59,738 nt of DNA, taken from the NCBI GenBank assembly GCA_030431755.1, contig JAUIIK010000011.1:1-59738 (forward strand), given 5' to 3'. Positions 44,241 through 53,632 of the stretch are shown here, one piece after another (the stretch's first letter is position 1; each line of letters opens with the position of its first letter). This stretch comes from Chloroflexia bacterium. GTDB lineage: Bacteria > Chloroflexota > Chloroflexia > Thermomicrobiales > CFX8. A program made the translations under genes and the position numbers. The notes under the pieces were generated by a model. That model was not told the DNA's origin. It saw only the letters and a list, made by a program, of their open reading frames with translations, and made no database searches.

Positions 44241-45113
44241 CAAGCCGCCGATCGACCGGCCGGCGATCTCCAGCAACCACGCCCGTTCGTCGAAGATGCG
44301 TAGCTCCGCATGAATCGGGCCGTTGCGTAGCCCGAGTGCAGCCGCGGCCGCGGCTGTCTCCTCGGCGATACGCTGTTGGACGACTGGCGAGTGGCGCGAC
44401 GGGGTGACATAGATCGTCTCCTCGAAGAAGGGGCCTTCGAGTGGATCGGGCTTATCGAATATCGCCAGGATTTGGACCTCTCCACGATCAACGACGCCCT
44501 CGACGGCAACCTCGCTCCCGGGCATGTACGCTTCGATGAGTAGCGCCTGGTCGGATACGGCTTCTGCCACCAGTAGTGAGCGCACGCGCTGCGTGGCGGC
44601 GGTGAGTTCAGCGTCACTGTTGACGCGGATGACCCCGCGACTGCCGGACATCGCGCGGGGCTTCACGACGGCGGGATACCCCACGTCGTGAGCCTGCGGT
44701 GTGGGATCTTGCCCGGGTTGAATCAGCGCGAAGGCGGGGCACTTGACGCCAGCGCCGCTAAGCATCGAACGCATGACAAACTTGTCCCGGGCAGCTTCCG
44801 CCGCGCGCGGGTCGTTCGCTGGCAGTCCGATGCGTTCGCTCGCGACAGCCGCCAGCTGGGTCGCCGCGTCGTCGACCGAGAGGACTGCCGCCAGCGGCGC
44901 GCGTGCGTGATAACGGGCGATCCAATCGGCGGAGTTTGCGATGTCACGGAAGTCGATCGTGTCCCGATGCTGGCGCGCCGTCGCCATCTCATCCGGCTGA
45001 TCGAAGACCGGCACGACGTCGATATCCAAGCGCCGGGCAGCGCGAGAGAATGCCTGTCCCCGGTAGCTGGAGGGCGAGATCAGCAGCATGACGCGCGGTC
45101 GCTCAATTGTCAT
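44238..45113 (-). CDS. ATP-grasp ligase, N-terminal and catalytic part up to an in-frame UGA
   Basis: 291 residues to the UGA; with the continuation 415. ATP-grasp features: pre-ATP-grasp strand VMLLISPSSYRG, VLSVDDAATQLAA, NDPRAAEAARDKFVMRSML, ATP-binding YPAVVKPRAMSGSRGV, LIEAYMPGSEVAVEG, and the metal-binding strand GPIHAELRIF..WLLEIAGRSIGG. The family forms peptide-like bonds using ATP; BacD-type L-amino acid ligases share the architecture. The gene starts 16 bases after an MFS carrier gene, as bacD is paired with bacE. The break falls at the position that reads Cys in homologues as I remember them. Confidence 0.82.
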   Translation of the reverse strand: MTIERPRVMLLISPSSYRGQAFSRAARRLDIDVVPVFDQPDEMATARQHRDTIDFRDIANSADWIARYHARAPLAAVLSVDDAATQLAAVASERIGLPANDPRAAEAARDKFVMRSMLSGAGVKCPAFALIQPGQDPTPQAHDVGYPAVVKPRAMSGSRGVIRVNSDAELTAATQRVRSLLVAEAVSDQALLIEAYMPGSEVAVEGVVDRGEVQILAIFDKPDPLEGPFFEETIYVTPSRHSPVVQQRIAEETAAAAAALGLRNGPIHAELRIFDERAWLLEIAGRSIGGL

Positions 45114-45129
45114 CGCTGCGTCCTTGCAG

Positions 45130-46371
<1,242 letters not shown>

Positions 46372-46465
46372 AGCGGGCGCGCCTGTGTCATGCGTGTCGC
46401 TTCATCCTCACCTTTGCGCCCGTCTCGAATCATCCGGCGCAACGGATTACACTTCAGCGTAGTGT

Positions 46466-46909
46466 ATGAGTGATATTCCTAGTAGTGCTACCAGGCGAGA
46501 AACCACGGAACGGTCGGTGCGCGAGCGCAACCGGCCATTTGGCGTGACCGCGATCGCCTTTCTGCAGGTTGTCATTTCAGTCGTTGCGCTCTACCGCTGG
46601 TGGTTGAGCGACCCGCTCGATGCAAGCGTTACGGAACGCGAGGTCTACCTCAGCACGGCGGCCGCGGCGCTGGCGGTTATCGGATTGATTGTCGCGGTTG
46701 GTTTGCTGGCAATCCTGCGCTGGGCCTGGCCGCTGGCGCTGTTCCTATTGTCGGTGCAGCTGGCGGTTGGGTTGTGGGCGTACTATCACAACCACCCGAC
46801 GTACGACACGATGTTCCTCAGCGCCGTCTCGATCTTCTACCTCAACTCGCGTGACGTCCGCGAGACCTACGGGTTTGTGCGCGCTCGAGAGTCGATTCCC
46901 GTTGAATGA
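46466..46909 (+). CDS. Small integral membrane protein of unknown function
   Basis: 147 residues: a polar N-terminus (to 25), then three or four hydrophobic helices (FGVTAIAFLQVVISVVALY, AAALAVIGLIVAVGLLAIL, WPLALFLLSVQLAVGLWAY in sequence) and a polar C-terminus. No family recognised; the pattern resembles small membrane proteins of the DUF2127 type, which is a loose impression. The stop overlaps the start of the Vps62-like gene by eight bases, so both are co-translated and may form one membrane complex. Confidence 0.75.
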   Translation: MSDIPSSATRRETTERSVRERNRPFGVTAIAFLQVVISVVALYRWWLSDPLDASVTEREVYLSTAAAALAVIGLIVAVGLLAILRWAWPLALFLLSVQLAVGLWAYYHNHPTYDTMFLSAVSIFYLNSRDVRETYGFVRARESIPVE

Positions 46910-48710
46910 TCTCGAGCTGCTGCGACGATTCGAGCCGGTGTTGCGGTTTACGCACGGCGAGCTCTTCTTCCCGTGTCCTGTTGATGAGTATGTTGAACGT
47001 TGCGAGCTTCATCTCGGACGCGCCGACGGCGACGGGTCGCGCATGCTTGCCGGGAAGGGCACAGTCACGCTCGAGGTGCTGGGCGAGCTGCGCCCGCCGT
47101 CACAGGATCACCAGCACTTCTTGCGCTTTGTTGATCGGCCACTCGAGGGCCGGGAGCTTGCGCGCTGGCTCTACCGCGACGAGCGGCCGGTCTTCAGCGC
47201 GCGCGGCCGGCTGGCCCGCGTCGGCCTCGCGATTCGGGCGCTGGACTCGATCTTCGAGCTGGTTTCACTCTTGCGCGGGCGTGTGCCGGGCGGCACGGTT
47301 GCCGCGGCCGAGCGGAGCTATCAGCAGATTCGCCGCGCCAAGCCAGACTATCCCTACTACGGCCGGGTCGTGAGGCGCTCCGGCTACATCGTGCTCCAGT
47401 ATTTCTACTTCTATCCAATGAACGACTGGCGCACGACCTTTCACGGCGTGAATGACCATGAGGCCGATTGGGAACAGGTCTTCATCTTTCTGGAGGATGC
47501 CGGCGAGAGCCCGAACCCGCTCTGGGTCGCCGGTAGCGTGCATGAGTTCCCTGGTCAGGATCTGCGCCGCCGCTGGGATGATCCGATGCTGGAGCTCCAT
47601 GGGGATCATCCGGTAGTCTTTGCAGCGGCCGGCTCGCACGCGAACTATCTCCAGGCGGGCGAGTACCTCGCGCGCTACGAGGTCGGGATCTTCAAGCCGA
47701 TCAGCCGCTTCTTCGACCGGGTGCGCCGGCTCTGGAATGAGATCCTGCGGCAGGGCGACCCGACGGAGATCGGCGACCGGATCGCGGGTCTCCTGCGCTT
47801 TCCATATGTCGACTACGCGCGCGGCGACGGATTGGCGATTGGGCCAGGCGAGAGCGTCGGCTGGGACCCGGTGCTGGTTGCGGCTGACGACGAATGGGCC
47901 GAGAATTTCCAGGGGTTGTGGGGTCTGGCGACGACTGACCCGTTCGAGGGCGAATCAGCCCCGGCCGGGCCGAAGTTTAATCGCGACGGCTCGATTCGCC
48001 AGACCTGGGCCGATCCGCTCGGCTGGACCGGCCTGCACAAGGTTGCGACGCCGGGCGAGTCGAAAGCGTTGCTGGAGACCCGGCTTGGCGCGACGCTGAA
48101 CGAGCTGCGGAGTACCGAGCTCGAGATCGACGCGCTGGAGCAGGCGCTGCCCCAGTTGGGTCTCGAGGCGGAGGCGCTGCGCCGCTCGGAGGTGTATCAG
48201 CCAATTCTCGATGACCGCAGCAGGACGCTGGCCGAGTCTGAGGCGGCGCTGGATGCGCTGATCGCCCGGCGCTCCGAGCTCATCCAGACCGGCGAGGCGA
48301 TTCAGCTGCATATCGAGCGTACCGAGGAGGGCGACTATGGCGACCCCACCGCGCACATCCGGCAGTTTCATGTGCCGCTCTCGCGTGAAGAGATCCAGGA
48401 GAGCCGACTAGTCGAGACCTGGGCGGCGGTCAGCGTCGGCGGTTTGCTGCTTGGGTTCGTCGTTATCCTGCTCTTCTTCCCGCAGATCTGGATCGAGGCT
48501 GCCGGTGGCATGGTGCTCGCGTTCCTGGCTATCGACGCCGCGCTGCGGCGCAACCTGACTGAGCTGCTTATTGCGACATCGGTGATCCTGGCGCTCGTGT
48601 CGCTTGGCGTGCTCCTGTACGAGTTCCTGGTCGCGACCATTGTTATCGTCGTCGCGCTGCTGTCGCTGCTGATCATCGTCGACAACTTCCGCGAGCTGCG
48701 CGGCCGCTAG
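46902..48710 (+). CDS. Vps62-like protein with C-terminal membrane helices
   Basis: 602 residues from a TTG at 46902; the frame stays open upstream but overlaps another gene there. The N-terminal part resembles Vps62/DUF946-type proteins: LQYFYFYPMNDWR, NDHEADWEQVFIFLE (the HEADWE motif), VAGSVHEFPGQD and FAAAGSHANYLQ. Residues about 400-470 form a coiled coil (LNELRSTELEIDALEQALP, LAESEAALDALIARRSEL). Three to four hydrophobic helices close the protein (VGGLLLGFVVILLFF, MVLAFLAIDAAL, TIVIVVALLSLLIIV). Orientation and function are unknown. Weak ribosome-binding site, so coupling to the upstream gene is likely. Confidence 0.8.
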   Translation: MNDLELLRRFEPVLRFTHGELFFPCPVDEYVERCELHLGRADGDGSRMLAGKGTVTLEVLGELRPPSQDHQHFLRFVDRPLEGRELARWLYRDERPVFSARGRLARVGLAIRALDSIFELVSLLRGRVPGGTVAAAERSYQQIRRAKPDYPYYGRVVRRSGYIVLQYFYFYPMNDWRTTFHGVNDHEADWEQVFIFLEDAGESPNPLWVAGSVHEFPGQDLRRRWDDPMLELHGDHPVVFAAAGSHANYLQAGEYLARYEVGIFKPISRFFDRVRRLWNEILRQGDPTEIGDRIAGLLRFPYVDYARGDGLAIGPGESVGWDPVLVAADDEWAENFQGLWGLATTDPFEGESAPAGPKFNRDGSIRQTWADPLGWTGLHKVATPGESKALLETRLGATLNELRSTELEIDALEQALPQLGLEAEALRRSEVYQPILDDRSRTLAESEAALDALIARRSELIQTGEAIQLHIERTEEGDYGDPTAHIRQFHVPLSREEIQESRLVETWAAVSVGGLLLGFVVILLFFPQIWIEAAGGMVLAFLAIDAALRRNLTELLIATSVILALVSLGVLLYEFLVATIVIVVALLSLLIIVDNFRELRGR

Positions 48711-48773
48711 CGAGGCCTGGAGCGTCGGGCAGCGCGTGTTGGTCGGTGCAGGCAGGCTGGATATGAGGTTCAG

Positions 48774-50423
48774 GTGAGCGAGCGTATCGAAACGGATGTC
48801 GTCGTCGTGGGCGCGGGGCCGGTCGGGATGATACTGGCCATTGACCTGGCCCAGCGCGGTGTCAAGGTGGCCGTGCTCGAACTGCGGGAGGCGGGCGAAC
48901 CACCGAGCGTGCGCTGCAACCACGTTGCGGCTCGTTCGATGGAGATCTTCCGGCGGCTCGGATTCGTCGCCGATGTGCGGAATGCCGGCTTGCCGGTTGA
49001 CTACCCGCACGACATCGCCTTCCGGACGACGATGACCGGGCCCGAGATCGCCCGCGTGCCGATTCCAAGTCGCGGGGAGCGCTACAGCGCCACCGAAGGC
49101 CCTGACACCGGCTGGCCGACTCCCGAGCCGCCGCACCGTATCAATCAGCTGTTCATGGAACCGTTGATCGTCAAGCACGCGCAGGCAACGCCGGGACTGA
49201 CGCTATACAACCGAACGCGCTTTGACCGCTTCGAACAGTCTGACACCGGTGTTGAGGTCCACGCGACGTCGGTCGACACCGGCGCAGGCATGGTCATTGG
49301 TTGCCGGTATCTGGTTGGCTGCGACGGTGGCCGCTCCGAAGTGCGGCGGCAGATTGGCGCGACACTCTCGGGCGACCCGGTGCTTCAGCGGGTGCAATCG
49401 ACCTTTGTCCGCGCTCCTGAGCTCATTAGGCTGCTCACGACGGCGCCTGCTTGGGGCAATCTCTCGCTGAACGCCAGGCGCAGCGGCACGGTCTATGCCA
49501 TCGACGGTACCGAGACCTGGTTGATCCACAACTACCTGCGCGACGACGAAGCGGCCTTCGACGCAGTTGACCGTGACTGGGCGATCCGGACGATCCTCGG
49601 CGTCGACGAAGCGTTTGAGTATGAGGTCATCTCAAAGGAGGACTGGTTCGGCAGGCGCTTGCTGGCCGATAAGTTTCGGGATCGGCGAGTGTTCATTTGC
49701 GGCGACGCTGCGCATCTCTGGGTGCCGTTTGCGGGGTATGGCATGAACGCGGGCATCGCGGACGCTGAAAACCTGGCCTGGTTGCTTGCTGCACACCTCC
49801 GTGGCTGGGCGCCGGCGTCGATTCTGGATGCCCATGAGGCCGAACGGCACCCGATCACCGAGCAGGTGTCGCGTTTCGTGATGCGGCACGCGCTCTCAAC
49901 CGCCCGGCAGCGGCGCGCGGTCCCGCCGGAGATCGAGGACGACACACCGGCTGGCCAAGCTGCGCGTGAGGAGCTGGGCCGCGAGACCTACGCGCTGAAT
50001 GTCCAGCAGTACGCCTGCGCCGGATTGAACTTTGGCTACTTCTACGCCGAATCACCGCTCATTGCCTACGACGGCGCGCCGCACGAGCCGTACTCGATGG
50101 CGGAATACACGCCGTCGACGGTCCCGGGTAGCCGCCTGCCGCACCTCTGGGTTGCCGGGAGGTCGCTCTACGACCTGTTGGGAGCGTGGTACACGCTGTT
50201 GCGCTTCGATCCCGCGGTTGACGTCTCGGCATTCGAGACCGAGGCGCGCCGCCAGGGACTGCCGTGCGAGATACTTGACCTATCCGCCGAACACGCCAGC
50301 AGCGCCTACACAACGCAGCTTGTCATCGCCCGTCCGGATCGCCACGTCGCCTGGCGCGGCGACCTGCTACCGGCGGATTGCACCGGTCTCGTGAGGATGC
50401 TGCGCGGCGTGTCCGTCAACTAA
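48774..50423 (+). CDS. FAD-dependent aromatic-type monooxygenase
   Basis: 549-residue class A flavin monooxygenase of the PheA/TfdB/UbiH fold. FAD-binding GAGPVGM (about 13-19), the Arg-containing CNHVAARSMEIFRRLG, the DG motif LVGCDGGRSEVR, and GDAAHLWVPFAGYGMNAGIADAENLAW near 305 (read in short parts). The C-terminal thioredoxin-like domain typical of phenol hydroxylase-type members is present (LWVAGRSLYDLLGAWYTLLRF). The substrate is unknown, probably an aromatic acid or phenol. GTG start. Converges with the TPP genes, overlapping by three or four bases. Confidence 0.9.
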   Translation: MSERIETDVVVVGAGPVGMILAIDLAQRGVKVAVLELREAGEPPSVRCNHVAARSMEIFRRLGFVADVRNAGLPVDYPHDIAFRTTMTGPEIARVPIPSRGERYSATEGPDTGWPTPEPPHRINQLFMEPLIVKHAQATPGLTLYNRTRFDRFEQSDTGVEVHATSVDTGAGMVIGCRYLVGCDGGRSEVRRQIGATLSGDPVLQRVQSTFVRAPELIRLLTTAPAWGNLSLNARRSGTVYAIDGTETWLIHNYLRDDEAAFDAVDRDWAIRTILGVDEAFEYEVISKEDWFGRRLLADKFRDRRVFICGDAAHLWVPFAGYGMNAGIADAENLAWLLAAHLRGWAPASILDAHEAERHPITEQVSRFVMRHALSTARQRRAVPPEIEDDTPAGQAAREELGRETYALNVQQYACAGLNFGYFYAESPLIAYDGAPHEPYSMAEYTPSTVPGSRLPHLWVAGRSLYDLLGAWYTLLRFDPAVDVSAFETEARRQGLPCEILDLSAEHASSAYTTQLVIARPDRHVAWRGDLLPADCTGLVRMLRGVSVN

Positions 50424-51010
50424 TCGGCGGCGATGCCAAGCTCGTCGCGGAGATCGGCGATCATCTGCGGGCGGCTCCTGCCCGGCCGGCGCTCACGCAT
50501 CCCCATCGGCAGGTTCTCGATCTCCGGCACAACCTTGACGGCGACAAAGACGGGGCCGTCCTCGTTGAGGATCTCGCCGACGCTGATGCGGAAGTCTTCG
50601 AGATCGTCGAAGTTGTAGTTGGACGCGTAGCCGGCGCTACCGGCGAGCCTGCCGTAGTCGATCTCGCTAGAGTTCGGCACCGGCTGGCCACCGGTCGTGG
50701 CATAGCATTCGTTGTCGAGCAGGAAGTGATAGAAGTTCTGCGGCTTCTTGCCGGCGATCGTCGCCAGCACGCCCAGGTTCATCAGCAGCGCGCCCTCGGC
50801 GTCAAAGAGGATGACCTTCTCATCCGGCAACCCGAGCGCTAGTCCGAAGGCTGCCGAGGTCGTCTGGCCCATTGCTCCGCCAAGCGATACGTCGCGGCGT
50901 GGGCGGTCGCTGATGTCGACCCAGGGGCGGCCGGCCGTGCCGGTCGTGATGACGATCGCGTCGCCACGATATGGGGCGAAGGCTTCGAAGACATCTTTCG
51001 ACTCGATCAT
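50420..51010 (-). CDS. TPP-dependent decarboxylase, beta subunit (pyrophosphate-binding half)
   Basis: 196 residues corresponding to the C-terminal domain of TPP enzymes: LGGAMGQTTSAAFGLALGLPD, the GDG-N-type cofactor motif as DAEGALLMNLG, then LDNECYATTGGQP. Best fit is the beta half of split sulfopyruvate/phosphonopyruvate decarboxylase-type enzymes (ComE-like). The exact 2-oxo acid cannot be read from the sequence. The alpha half lies 32 bases upstream in the same operon, and both are needed for one active site. Confidence 0.88.
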   Translation of the reverse strand: MIESKDVFEAFAPYRGDAIVITTGTAGRPWVDISDRPRRDVSLGGAMGQTTSAAFGLALGLPDEKVILFDAEGALLMNLGVLATIAGKKPQNFYHFLLDNECYATTGGQPVPNSSEIDYGRLAGSAGYASNYNFDDLEDFRISVGEILNEDGPVFVAVKVVPEIENLPMGMRERRPGRSRPQMIADLRDELGIAAD

Positions 51011-51042
51011 GGTGCTTGCTTCTCTCTACCTGGAGATCAGGG

Positions 51043-51561
51043 CTAGCGGTTCCAGCCGTGGTACTCGTCGCCAATCAGGATCGCGACCGGACGCTTGGTT
51101 GCGCGCGCTTCCTCGAAGGCGGTCGTGATGCGGTCGCCGTCGGCGTCGTATTCGACTAGATAGTAGTTGATTCCAAAGGCGTGGAGGAAGGGTTCGGTGT
51201 ACCGCGCTGCCGAGTCGCTAATGATGCCGCGCCGGGTCCAGCCCCGGTAGCCGACGATCATGACCAGCGGAAAGCCCGCGTCGAGCGCCATTCCACGCAA
51301 CGAGTCGCCGGATTCGAGCATGCCAGTGTTCTGGATCAGGCAGACGGGCGTCTTGCCGGCGACGTTCAAGCCCAGCGCGATGCCGAAGGTCTCGCCTTCG
51401 CGCGCGACCGGCACGATGTCGAGCCAATCTTGCTGCTCCATCAGCTCATAGAGGTAGTTGGTCTCGCTATCCGGGATCGTGAGAACGTGCGTCACGCCGT
51501 TCTCCTTGAACTGGTTGACCAGCGTCTCCGGTCTGAGTATCTGTGCTTGTTCGACGGCCAT
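51043..51561 (-). CDS. TPP-dependent decarboxylase, alpha subunit (pyrimidine-binding half)
   Basis: 172 residues from ATG 51561 behind a GAGGAGGG site. N-terminal TPP domain: VNQFKENGVTHVLTIPDSETNYL, the activating Glu in VAREGETFGIALG, CLIQNTGMLESGDSLRG, and VMIVGYRGW. The pattern matches ComD-like alpha subunits of sulfopyruvate decarboxylase and phosphonopyruvate decarboxylase. First gene of a two-gene operon with a strong promoter and repeated TTGAC half-sites. Sulfonate (coenzyme M-like) metabolism is one possibility, without other support here. Confidence 0.88.
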   Translation of the reverse strand: MAVEQAQILRPETLVNQFKENGVTHVLTIPDSETNYLYELMEQQDWLDIVPVAREGETFGIALGLNVAGKTPVCLIQNTGMLESGDSLRGMALDAGFPLVMIVGYRGWTRRGIISDSAARYTEPFLHAFGINYYLVEYDADGDRITTAFEEARATKRPVAILIGDEYHGWNR

Positions 51562-51639
51562 CGGGATTGCCCTCCTCAACGGGAACGTCCCATGTCTGCC
51601 CGGCTGACGGTGCGGGCGATTGGTTGAAAGATGGGGCAG

Positions 51640-51677
51640 ACTGTAGCCGCTTGACGGCGGCGCGTCAATCGGTTGAC
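51640..51677 (-). promoter_or_regulatory. Sigma-70 promoter with TTGAC/GTCAA half-site array
   Basis: Minus strand: TTGACG (51668-51663), 17 bases, TACAGT (51645-51640), a near-consensus promoter for the TPP decarboxylase operon. On the plus strand TTGAC (51651), GTCAA (51664) and TTGAC (51673) form two overlapping inverted repeats across the -35 and spacer, as expected of an operator array. Confidence 0.7.
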
Positions 51678-51696
51678 ACGGTCGGTCTTGGCCGCG

Positions 51697-53445
51697 CTAT
51701 GTGCCGGCTGTCACCGTCGTCCGGCAGACGCCGGCTTTGTCCGCGCCAACCGTCAGTTCGAAGCTTGTGCCCGCTGGGGCTGCTACAAGCCACTCGACGT
51801 GCCCGCGGCTGAGGTTCGGATACCGCCCCGATAGATGGTAGCCGGTGTACTGACTGACACGCCCCGCCAGATGCTCGATCTCCTGGGTAGCCGCCGGGCT
51901 ACCCGGTAGCAACTCGGCGCCAGCGGGCAGCGCGATATGGGCGTTGAGTGTGTTGCTTGATCCCCGACTGAGGTTGCGTTCGCTGCCGTAGGTCGGCAGG
52001 AACCCGTCGTTGCCAATGGTCGTGCTGACGCGGTAGATGCCCGGCGCAATCTGCTCGGCGCTGCTGGAGATAAAGCGCAACCTGGGCGCCGTGCCCATCG
52101 CGCCAAGCGTGAAGGGGATGGCACGTTCGAGCTCGCGCTCTAGCAGCGGCCCCGGTGGATTGAGGAGCCCGAACTTGACTTCCACGCCGCCGATCTCGAC
52201 CTCCCCGAGCTGCGGGTGCTCGAATGCGCGCCAAGGGGTGAAGCCGCGGCCGCCGGCTTCCTCGTCGAACAGGCGCAGGATCAGGCGATCATCGTCCTCG
52301 GTGCGGCGTTCCTCGTAGTCAAGGAATTCGTCGCCTGACAGGCCGGCGCGGTGGGCCAAGCCCCAGAGCTCGGTCATGAAGGAGAGGATGCCGAGGTGGT
52401 CGTAGAGCCAGTCGCTTTCGACACCGTATGAGGGCTCGTTCGGCTGGTAGGGGTTCTTGTGGAATGGCGACAAACACTCGAAACCCATCGTCGCCTCGCC
52501 GATCGCGCCGATAGCCTCAAACGCGCGGAGATCGAGCGTAGGGATCTCGGTGTCAGCGTAGCGCGCGGATGAACGCAGGATCATGCCGGCAGCTGTGTGG
52601 TGGAGCTGCGCGCCGTGGATGTTGGGATGGGCTCGCAGAAACGCGGCGACGGCGCGTGTCTCCGGCTCGCTTAGCGGGTGTGGTCCCGAACCTGTCTGCG
52701 CCCACTCTGGCTTCCAATCGGCCGGGAAGTTGCGGTTGAAGTCGAGCGCCGAGCGGGACGGCGCAAGCGTGATCTTGCCGCCATCCCAGTTCTGGATGAG
52801 TCCTTCTGGATGGACGAAGTAGTAGTCGCCGCCGTATTCGTCGGGACGGCGCGGCCGCATCATGCGCGAGTCGCGCTCCGAGACCTTCCACGGCCCTGCG
52901 GGATCCTTGATCCGCATTGAGCTGATCAGGCCGTCACCGTCGACGTCCCGCGGTTCAAGACCAGCGTAGGCAGACTCCAGAGTACCGGCTGGATACGGCG
53001 TCTCTGACGACCGGACCGCATCGGGCGTCGTCAAGAACTGCTCCGCGCCGTCGACCGCGATGCGTGGGATGACATAGAGCGTCGTCTCGTCGACAAGCCG
53101 GCGAATGCCCGTATCTGACTCGTAGCGGGTCAGGATGTGGTGGATCGTTGCCAGGGCGAGAGATGAGGTCATCACCTCGGCGGCGTGGATATTGGCGTCG
53201 ACGTAGTAGGCAGGCTTCTCCAGGTCGGGCCCGGTTGCCTTGTTCGTGACCGTGACAGCCCAGATGTCCCGCCCCTCGCCGCTCCTGCCGATGCTCTCAA
53301 GCGTGGCTAGCTCAGGATGGCTCGCGGTCCAGCCGCGCAGCAGCTCGGTCATGCGATTGTATGTGTAGTACCGGTCAGTCCGCCATTCTGCCGACGTCGC
53401 GAGGTAGTGCAGTCCGGTGAAATCAGGGGTACCCATGTTCAGCAC
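51697..53445 (-). CDS. M14-family zinc carboxypeptidase
   Basis: 582 residues. Zinc site HAAE in DANIHAAEVM near 88-91, the distal ligand in GAQLHHTAAG near 280, the substrate Arg in DFNRNFP, and the catalytic Glu in SFMTELWG near 356. This is the M14 order. The C-terminal 150 residues are beta-rich, perhaps a sandwich domain. No signal peptide is apparent, so it may work on imported or internal peptides. GTG at 53445 is preceded by GGAG; the ATG at 53436 is an alternative. Confidence 0.9.
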   Translation of the reverse strand: MLNMGTPDFTGLHYLATSAEWRTDRYYTYNRMTELLRGWTASHPELATLESIGRSGEGRDIWAVTVTNKATGPDLEKPAYYVDANIHAAEVMTSSLALATIHHILTRYESDTGIRRLVDETTLYVIPRIAVDGAEQFLTTPDAVRSSETPYPAGTLESAYAGLEPRDVDGDGLISSMRIKDPAGPWKVSERDSRMMRPRRPDEYGGDYYFVHPEGLIQNWDGGKITLAPSRSALDFNRNFPADWKPEWAQTGSGPHPLSEPETRAVAAFLRAHPNIHGAQLHHTAAGMILRSSARYADTEIPTLDLRAFEAIGAIGEATMGFECLSPFHKNPYQPNEPSYGVESDWLYDHLGILSFMTELWGLAHRAGLSGDEFLDYEERRTEDDDRLILRLFDEEAGGRGFTPWRAFEHPQLGEVEIGGVEVKFGLLNPPGPLLERELERAIPFTLGAMGTAPRLRFISSSAEQIAPGIYRVSTTIGNDGFLPTYGSERNLSRGSSNTLNAHIALPAGAELLPGSPAATQEIEHLAGRVSQYTGYHLSGRYPNLSRGHVEWLVAAPAGTSFELTVGADKAGVCRTTVTAGT

Positions 53446-53632
53446 ACGCTCCTACCGGCTCTGGCAATCATCCTCGTTGGAAGATGATAGCCGAATCCGA
53501 TCGAGGCACGTGCTAGGCAGCGCGCACAATGTCGCGTGACACCGCGTCAGGATCACGAACCTATCGCTGGCCGGCATCGTGACGCCTACGGTCGATATCG
53601 CTGCTGAACGCTCCTGCACCGCAACGAGGCCG

